This document shows positions 50,133 to 55,968 of a DNA stretch of 55,968 nucleotides, in pieces (within the stretch, counting starts at the first letter, position 1; each line of letters opens with the position of its first letter). The notes under the pieces were generated by a model that saw nothing but the letters and a program-made list of their open reading frames with translations, was not told the origin of the DNA and did not search any database. Made by a program: the position numbers and the translations under genes. Where the stretch lies: NCBI GenBank assembly GCA_023231475.1, contig JALJEE010000455.1, positions 1 through 55,968 of the forward strand, written 5' to 3'. This DNA comes from Seison nebaliae (taxonomy: Eukaryota; Rotifera; Pararotatoria; Seisonacea; Seisonidae).

Positions 50133-52155
50133 TTATACGAAAACTTTACCACTAACAGTATCATTTAGTAGTTCGATAGCAAGAGCTTTTTCTTCTTCAT
50201 TTAATCTTGTCATATAACTTTGTAATATGCTCTTCCTTTTTAATTGTTTCGAACACTGAAAGATAATTTTATAGAAATATAGATATTTCTATTATATATG
50301 AAACTCATAAATACGAATTGAAACTTGGATTACAATTGTATTTCTTTTCATATCGACTGCTAATTGTCCTCGTTGTTCCATATCAGCAATATTCAGGAGA
50401 CATTTATCAATCAATCGGTTAGGAGCATCATAACGATACAATTCTTCACTTATTCGCTCCCATGAGAGAGCTATGGAATCCTTATGATTTTCATGTTTCT
50501 CCTGAGAAATTGCTTGATTGAATTTAACAACATTTTTCAATTTATTCGATAACAAATTAAATTTGCTCGACGTTGTCGTTTGTTTAACGACGGTGGTTAT
50601 ATTATCAATTAATTTTTGGAATGTCGTTGGTCGATTAAGTTTAATTAACTCTTCCACTCTCTCCCAATTACCGGAAATAATGGTGGATCGAAGTAAAGAC
50701 CAATGAAAGAGTTCTTTAGGAATGTTAAACTCTTTCCGAACCATATCAATTTGTAGAAAAGTGTGTTGATGCTCGTCGATGTATTCTTGTTGATCGATAC
50801 ATCTAAGGAAAGTTTCCGTCAATGAACCAAAGAAACAACGAGCTTGTTTATCTAAATAATTTTCCATCATTAGTTGATATTGCCATAACCGATTAAAATT
50901 ATCTAATTGATTGATCAATTCTTGATCTTCTTGACGAATCCTCAAAAGAGTTTTGATGGTGGAGAAATCTCTATATAGAAATAAAATTTTAAAGAAATAA
51001 AATGAGGATGTATGATGGAATAAACTTAACGATTCGTTCGCTGATTTGGACAATTTGTTGGAACATTCGAATATTGACACGAATTAATTTCAATTCTTTC
51101 ATCAAGAAACGTTGATGAAGAATCTGATTCTTCTGTGCTAAATATTTCGAGAAGAAGATATTGTTTAATGAGAATTGATTATTAGAATAAACAGAATTGA
51201 GAATTTCATTAATGATGAGTTGATGGAGGTATCGGGAGAGAGGGAATTTGAGAAGAATACATAACTCATAATAAAGTTTCATATCGTTGAGATCGAGTGA
51301 GAGATAATTCAAATAAATATTTATAGCAAATTGAATCGAATGAATAATTTTCCGATCTTCATTTGAATTAATTTTGATACATTTCATTTCCTCCTTTAAT
51401 TGGATACGATAATTATTTGGATATTTTACAAATGGTGAAGGTAATTGACAAATTCGTTTAATTAATTCAACAAATCCGAAAACATTCAATTTTTGAATTA
51501 GAAAAGTAAAAACGATTATTATACAATCACCATCCATCAATGATAGAACAGTGATCAATAATTGATTATAATCATTAAAATCTGAATATTGATCCAATGA
51601 ATATTTCTCACATCGAATAATACGTCGACATGTCTCCATTGTATCGTGGAAATAATTATTATCCAGAACTCTTCTCTCATTTGTTCGACTAATTGTTGTT
51701 GTTGACATTCGTGAATTGGAATCAACTTTTCCTGAAGATGAAATTCTCTTCATTTGATTATCAATTTCTCCTAACGATGTTCTTGTTATTGTTGTTGGTT
51801 CATTCATTTTTTTTCGAGTTATTGTTCGATTTCTATTCTCTTCATATTTCTTCAATTTCAAATTATCAATATGTTCCAATGTAATTGTTGATCGACGTTC
51901 ACTGGTAATTTCATCTTTATTATTATTCTTATTCTTATTGTTGTTGTTATTATTAATTATGGAATCATCTGATTTATTTTCACTCATAAAAGATGAATGA
52001 CCAGATGTCTGAGATTGGATATCTACCGAATGTGTTATGGAATATTTGTCAAAACAATTATCATCGAAAATTGCTGAAGCGAATTTTTTATTAGAAGTAG
52101 AAATCCAATAATTATCATCCTCGTCACCCTCATCTAAACATTTCTCGTCATTCAT
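50133..52155 (-). CDS. VIPAS39: VPS33B-interacting protein VIPAS39 (SPE-39 / VPS16B homologue)
   Basis: In the family this protein pairs with VPS33B in a tethering complex for endosome-to-lysosome and granule traffic. Exons on the minus strand are about 52155-51065, 50970-50325 and 50255-50133 (last intron 69 nt, phase 0), totalling about 619 residues. The first 200 residues are low-complexity (Asn, Ser, Thr, Arg). The conserved part starts around MDGDCIIIVFTFLIQKLN. It continues through a helical block TLLRIRQEDQELINQLDNF, WSLLRSTIISGNWERVEEL and LYRYDAPNRLIDKCLLNIAD, and ends MTRLNEEEKALAIELL, like the end of VPS16-type domains. The first donor is a problem: the best GTTAAG site (51030) breaks the phase, and only a weaker site (GTTCCA at 51064) keeps it. 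The identification rests on remembered similarity in the second half and is not certain. Confidence 0.6.
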
Positions 52156-52236
52156 TTTAAATTTCTGAAGGAAAAAAAGAAATAAATCTAAAATCAAAAA
52201 AAAATATATAAGAAAAATGTAAATCGTACAAATAGT
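52156..52236 (-). promoter_or_regulatory. Very short spacer between RPUSD4 and VIPAS39 with AATAAA and a 3' splice site
   Basis: Read on the minus strand, AATAAA (52241-52236) overlaps the RPUSD4 stop codon. After about 60 nt comes a pyrimidine tract TTTCTTTTTTTCCTTCAG and then, within 9 nt, the VIPAS39 ATG. The tract with CAG is a good splice acceptor. It could receive an exon transcribed upstream (a 5'-UTR intron spanning RPUSD4) or a spliced leader. No independent promoter is obvious in the 81 bp. Confidence 0.45.
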
Positions 52237-53379
52237 TTATTTAACACTCATTTTTAATAAACGAACAAATCGTAAAAATTCCTTAGGAAATGGTGCAGAA
52301 AATTTATAATCCATTCCATTAAAATTGGGTATTAGCAATTGATTGGAATGGAGAAACATTGGGAGATTTCTGACTTTCGTCTCTCTAATCTGTAACAATT
52401 CCATTGTCTTTCTATTTAATTTCTGTGGAAGATTTTTTCGATAATGAGAATATTTATGATCTCCAAGAATCGGTGTCATCAATCCGTAAGCCAAATGACT
52501 CCGCAATTGATGTTTCACTCCCGTAATCGGTTGCAGTTCCATAAGAGAAGTATAAGCAGATTCATTAAAATCAACGACTTTAAATTTGGTAATTGCTTCT
52601 TTCGAATTCTTAAAGAATTTCTTAGTCTTTAACAATTTTTCTTTCATTTTGTCAATTTCATAATTTGTCAATTGATTCTTCTTTGTATTAAACTCTAAAG
52701 TTTCGTCTGATGAACATACCATCGTTTTATAACGACCACCTAATTTTTCTTCTTTCAATGGAAGTTCAATAATTCCATGATTGAATGATGGAATATTTTT
52801 TGTTAAACAAAAATACTGTTTATTAACGGATCTCTTTAAAAAATGTTGGTGAAGTGAATGGTGAATTCTTTCATTCTTTGTTAAAATCAATACACCAGTT
52901 GTTTGTCGATCAAGTCGATGACCTAATTTTAATTTGAAATTTTTCAATTGAAATTTCAACGGAACTAACGGATCGAATTTAGTCCCGTATAACTGACTTG
53001 AGATTGCTGGTAGAAGTTGATTAATAGAATAATTGATAGTCTTCGTTTCACTTAAACTAATCGTATTATCAAAAGTATTCTTACATGAAACATTTAACGG
53101 TTTGTCAATAACTAAAAAATCATCATTCTCAAAAACGATACGACCCAATAAAAATTTTATAAAATTTTTCAACAAATCTTCACGAAAAACAATCTTCTCT
53201 TTCAAATTCTGTTTATAAACTTCAATTTCTTCCTTTTCATGCATTATCTTCTCATTATTTTTCATCGTAACTGCATCCGAATTATTTAGTTCATTAAACA
53301 ATTTCGAATTTGACTGCATCATAAAATATTGTTGGTCTACTACAGACGGTGATGTAATTGTTTTGTCATTCTCTTCCAT
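52237..53379 (-). CDS. RPUSD4: Mitochondrial RluA-family pseudouridine synthase RPUSD4
   Basis: It converts uridine to pseudouridine in mitochondrial RNA (in the family: 16S rRNA and some tRNAs) and supports assembly of the large mitochondrial ribosome subunit. The single exon codes for 380 residues, close to the human length (377). The fold is complete: DDFLVIDKP at about 86-94, the catalytic motif GHRLDRQTTGVLIL with the nucleophile Asp157, then ELQPITGVKHQLRSHLAYG (near 281-299) and PILGDHKYSHY, which match RPUSD4 more closely than RPUSD3 or RluA. The C terminus LPMFLHSNQLLIP also fits. The first 60 residues are polar and not conserved; a clear targeting peptide is not obvious. The stop codon TAA is part of an AATAAA hexamer, and the VIPAS39 start lies only 81 nt further on the same strand. 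Confidence 0.93.
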   Translation of the reverse strand: MEENDKTITSPSVVDQQYFMMQSNSKLFNELNNSDAVTMKNNEKIMHEKEEIEVYKQNLKEKIVFREDLLKNFIKFLLGRIVFENDDFLVIDKPLNVSCKNTFDNTISLSETKTINYSINQLLPAISSQLYGTKFDPLVPLKFQLKNFKLKLGHRLDRQTTGVLILTKNERIHHSLHQHFLKRSVNKQYFCLTKNIPSFNHGIIELPLKEEKLGGRYKTMVCSSDETLEFNTKKNQLTNYEIDKMKEKLLKTKKFFKNSKEAITKFKVVDFNESAYTSLMELQPITGVKHQLRSHLAYGLMTPILGDHKYSHYRKNLPQKLNRKTMELLQIRETKVRNLPMFLHSNQLLIPNFNGMDYKFSAPFPKEFLRFVRLLKMSVK

Positions 53380-53921
53380 TTGTGATAAGACATTAATTTC
53401 TTATTTATTTCCAGTTAATGCTATGATCTTAAAATTGAATTTTTTGTCTTTAATTTTTTCTTTTTTCTATTCTTTTCATTTCAATTTAACATAACTGCTT
53501 CATTCACCATACATCGCTTTATGAGTTCATAACCATCTACTTATATGAAAAATTCCAAATATAAAAAATCTTACATCACCTTTAACAGTGGATGTAACCT
53601 AACCTAACAAGTTATAAGTGGATATGATCATAACAGATAAAAGATATTTTTGCTTGGAACAAAGAGATACGAAATTGATGATGGTTACGAAATAATGAAG
53701 AATTGTTTTCCAGATTAATTGCTGAGAACAATTCTTTGGGTGTCTTCTGACAAAATAAACTTCATTCTGAAACATGTATTGAAATTAACGAATTTATCAA
53801 TTTTTTTAAATATTCAATTGTTTTAAAATAATCAGCGGAAATGAAGCACCAGAAACATTTCTTTCCTTGTTATGAGTTTTCTCAACATTCGTGCCTAAAG
53901 AATTTTTATTATAGAATGTTC
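53380..53921. other. Upstream region of RPUSD4, no gene seen
   Basis: Probably holds the RPUSD4 promoter. No coding frame is supported. A doubled CCTAA (near 53598) is too short to be telomeric sequence. Confidence 0.45.
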
Positions 53922-55473
53922 TAGTGCCGGAGTGGGAAAGCCCACTTATTTCTTTCAAGTAGGGTAGTATATTTCATAATTCGTTTAAAAAAGAAGCTTA
54001 CATATAAATGATAAGTGAAAAATATGGAAAGCTTTGAAGATATGGAAAAATTATACAAAAAAACTAATGAAAAAAACTTGTAAAGATGGAACGATATGTA
54101 AATTGTGCGATATATTCTTAAAATCGGACAGAAAATCCAATTTAATAAGATACTATAAATTATTATATCCAATGTTCGATGGAAATCAGATCGTGACGAC
54201 GAATGAACAGCAAGAATTAGATCTTTCAACTTTTATATCGCAGGATATCGCAATATCCTGTTTGCCGATGGAATCTTCATCAAAATTGGTAAGGAAAGTT
54301 TTGACGGAGTTGGAGAAACGTTTAAATTCGAACGAATCTTTGTTCATTATATACAGAATTCATATTTCAAGACGATCGGTCATGAGGAGAATGGACGATT
54401 TATCGACTGAAATTACATCGGAATTGAAACAAACTATTACTAGAGCAAAATTTGTATCTATTGCATTGGATGAATCGGTGACATTCGATCCAATGTGCGA
54501 ATTGGTTGTTTTTGTTCGATTGACGGACAATAATTTGACAATAAATGAAAAATTTTTGGAATTGGTGCCTTTAACAAATACAAGGAAAGGTATCGATGTG
54601 TTCCAAGCGATAAAACATCTAATTGAAAATTTGATATCACAATAAGTAAGATAATTTCTGTACGAACGGATGGTGTTCCGGCTATGAGAGGCCGACGAAA
54701 TGGTTTCTTAGGATTATTTCAGGATTACATTGGTCATGAAATATTATTCGTTCATTGTATAATTCATCAACAACTGTTAAGCACCAAATCAAATTCAATT
54801 TCCGAAGTGATATCAGATATGGGACATTATTAAAAAGATTAAGAATAAATCTTCATTGACAAATAGATTATTTAAACAATTTTTACAAGAAAAGAATATT
54901 ACGGACCATCTTCCAGATAATTGCCATGTTGGATTGTTATGGGCTAACAAAATGGTTCACAGTTATTTAATTTTGGAAGAACACATTCTTAAATTCATCA
55001 ATGATAAGGAATTGGTATCCAAAGAAAAACTAACAGTAAGTAAATTAGAATCGTTCGATTGGAAGTTATATGTTCGTTTTATTTCAGACATTCTAAAATT
55101 ATTTGCAAAGCTAAACCAAAGTTTGGAAGGGAGAAATACAATTTTATTACAATCCATGAATGAAATTACGAAATGTGTTGAAAAACTTAAAATGATACAC
55201 CGTGATTTGAGTAAAGGCGAATTAAAATCCTTTCCAAGTTTATTAAAATTCACATCGTATAAAGAAAATTACATAATTGAACAAGAATATCTATCTACCA
55301 TGTATTACAATTTTCAAAATGTAATTGATCACTTAATCAGCAATTTTCGAGAGCGATTTGGCGAATTAAAATCTTCATTATATTACACATCGACAACATT
55401 ATTAATATCAAATCCTTTTCAGGAAATAACTTCCGAATTTGGTTTTTTTCGAAGGACATCCACGATGAATTGA
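53922..55473 (+). mobile_element. Decayed hAT DNA transposon of the ZBED5/GTF2IRD2 type
   Basis: The left end probably starts at 53922 with TAGTGCCGGAGTGGGAAAG, matching the YAGTG-type ends of hAT elements and lying about 110 bp before the transposase. No matching inverted end or 8-bp target duplication (GAATGTTC would be the left copy) was found to the right, so the 3' part is missing or beyond the window. It is not the same lineage as the hAT element at the left edge. Confidence 0.6.
54034..55473 (+). pseudogene. hAT transposase relic in three frames
   Basis: Piece one (54034-54645) has a Cys pair (CKLCDIFLKSD) and a catalytic-domain start FVSIALDESVTFDPMCELVV, the usual LALDEST block. Piece two (54648-54833) in another frame has SVRTDGVPAMRGRRNGFLGL and FVHCIIHQQLL, both standard hAT blocks. 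Piece three (about 54823-55473) in a third frame continues with LTNRLFKQFLQEKN and the family's LNQSLEGRNTILLQSM segment. The breaks are a stop plus shift near 54645 and a one-base shift near 54820. The C-terminal dimerisation block is missing. Related host genes exist in vertebrates, but two frame losses make this a dead transposase. Confidence 0.75.
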
Positions 55474-55968
55474 ACGCAATGAGATGTGACAGATCGAATC
55501 ATCATGAGAATCATCAGGACGAAATTTGATGATTTTGTTTATCAAAAAAAAATATATTTTTTTTTTGTTAATCATACCATATCCCCGCGGGGCAAATTAT
55601 ATAGAAAAAGAGATAGCTCCTTAAAGGAGTTATTTAAAATAAAGTTCCTACCTAGATCAATGTACTCCTTGAGTGATTCGGGAACCAGAAGATCTAATAA
55701 CAAAATTGGATATCAGTGATAACGGCTCATCGAGAGAAGATGGGAATTCAAGAGAATAATATCGGCAAAAAATTTTGGAGAGACGACTAGAAGCTCTCAT
55801 ATTGTGTATAGGTTGGAACTGGAAGGGCCGATCGGGAAACCGAGTCAACTACTTTCAGATACCTCTGTGCCAGGAGTAGCGGTAAAGGAGTCAATTCGCA
55901 AATCGTGAACATAAATGCTCTATTGAAAGGCTTATGACACCCGAGCATCATTCGAACTGTTCTATTAT
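55474..55968. other. Right edge, no gene recognised
   Basis: The GC content is higher than average and it contains the perfect palindromes CCCCGCGGGG (near 55583) and CTCCTTAAAGGAG (near 55616). Short open frames on both strands match nothing I know. The last 20 bases (TTCGAACTGTTCTAT) resemble a unit of the 31-bp array at 3.25 kb, but the match is short. Confidence 0.35.

Noticed and set aside
53594-53612. CCTAACCTAAC, like the arthropod TTAGG telomere repeat
   Set aside because: Only two units, which is expected by chance.
55580-55632. Palindromes CCCCGCGGGG and CTCCTTAAAGGAG, resembling bacterial terminators
   Set aside because: The sequence lies in eukaryotic transposon debris with no bacterial gene nearby.
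55868-55890. GTGCCAGGAGTAGCGGTAA, like the 18S rRNA 530 loop
   Set aside because: Mismatches at invariant positions and no rRNA context on either side.
1-55968. tRNA, rRNA and CRISPR arrays
   Set aside because: No convincing A/B-box pair, rRNA core or regularly spaced repeat array was seen by eye; a covariance-model scan was not possible.

Overview
The window looks like AT-rich nuclear DNA from an arthropod, most probably a mite of the acariform kind. The evidence is compact spliced genes with introns of 40-130 nt, long Asn/Gln/Ser-rich protein segments, animal gene families (KCNQ channel, mitochondrial ribosomal protein S33, decaprenyl diphosphate synthase, RPUSD4 pseudouridine synthase, VIPAS39) and hAT and LINE transposable elements. 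The species assignment is inference; no rRNA or tRNA gene was recognised.

Left part (1-10.4 kb): the left edge is the first part of a hAT DNA transposon whose transposase reads off the edge in one open frame (minus strand). Next is the complete gene for mitochondrial ribosomal protein S33 (1660-1995). Then comes a fold-back element with two opposed 4 x 31 bp tandem arrays (2691-3360). Exons of an unidentified secreted protein follow (3882-4530), and then an exon coding for a poly-threonine stalk and a transmembrane helix (5309-5831); these may be one gene. A broken LINE lies on the minus strand (7681-9240). Beside it is a three-exon minus-strand gene for a small Cys-rich single-pass membrane protein (9748-10421), which is only visible once its introns are removed.

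Middle (10.4-34.9 kb): about 8.9 kb without a recognisable gene (microsatellites, a 320 bp imperfect hairpin at 17.1-17.4 kb) leads to PDSS1 (19318-20416, two exons, 40-nt intron). After that is a giant gene (20923-34845) whose first exon alone is 12.08 kb; the four exons join in phase to about 4557 residues. It carries Cys clusters, one of which resembles the FAM193 family; this identity is tentative.

Right part (34.9-56 kb): a second gene-poor stretch of 8.8 kb may hold 5' exons of the KCNQ potassium-channel gene, of which nine coding exons (43652-49762) were assembled in phase to about 1692 residues. The channel core is KCNQ1-like, with a very long N-terminal tail, a long S3-S4 loop and Gln-rich tails. 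Convergent to it on the minus strand are VIPAS39 (50133-52155) and, 81 nt upstream of that, RPUSD4 (52237-53379). The right edge holds a decayed hAT transposase (53922-55473).

The genes are not one pathway. MRPS33 and RPUSD4 both serve mitochondrial translation, and PDSS1 makes the ubiquinone side chain in mitochondria. VIPAS39 serves endosome-lysosome traffic and KCNQ sets membrane potential. The clearest unexplained items are the opposed tandem-array element, the two orphan membrane/secreted proteins at 3.9-10.4 kb, the giant single-exon protein, and two splice-neutral segments in KCNQ.
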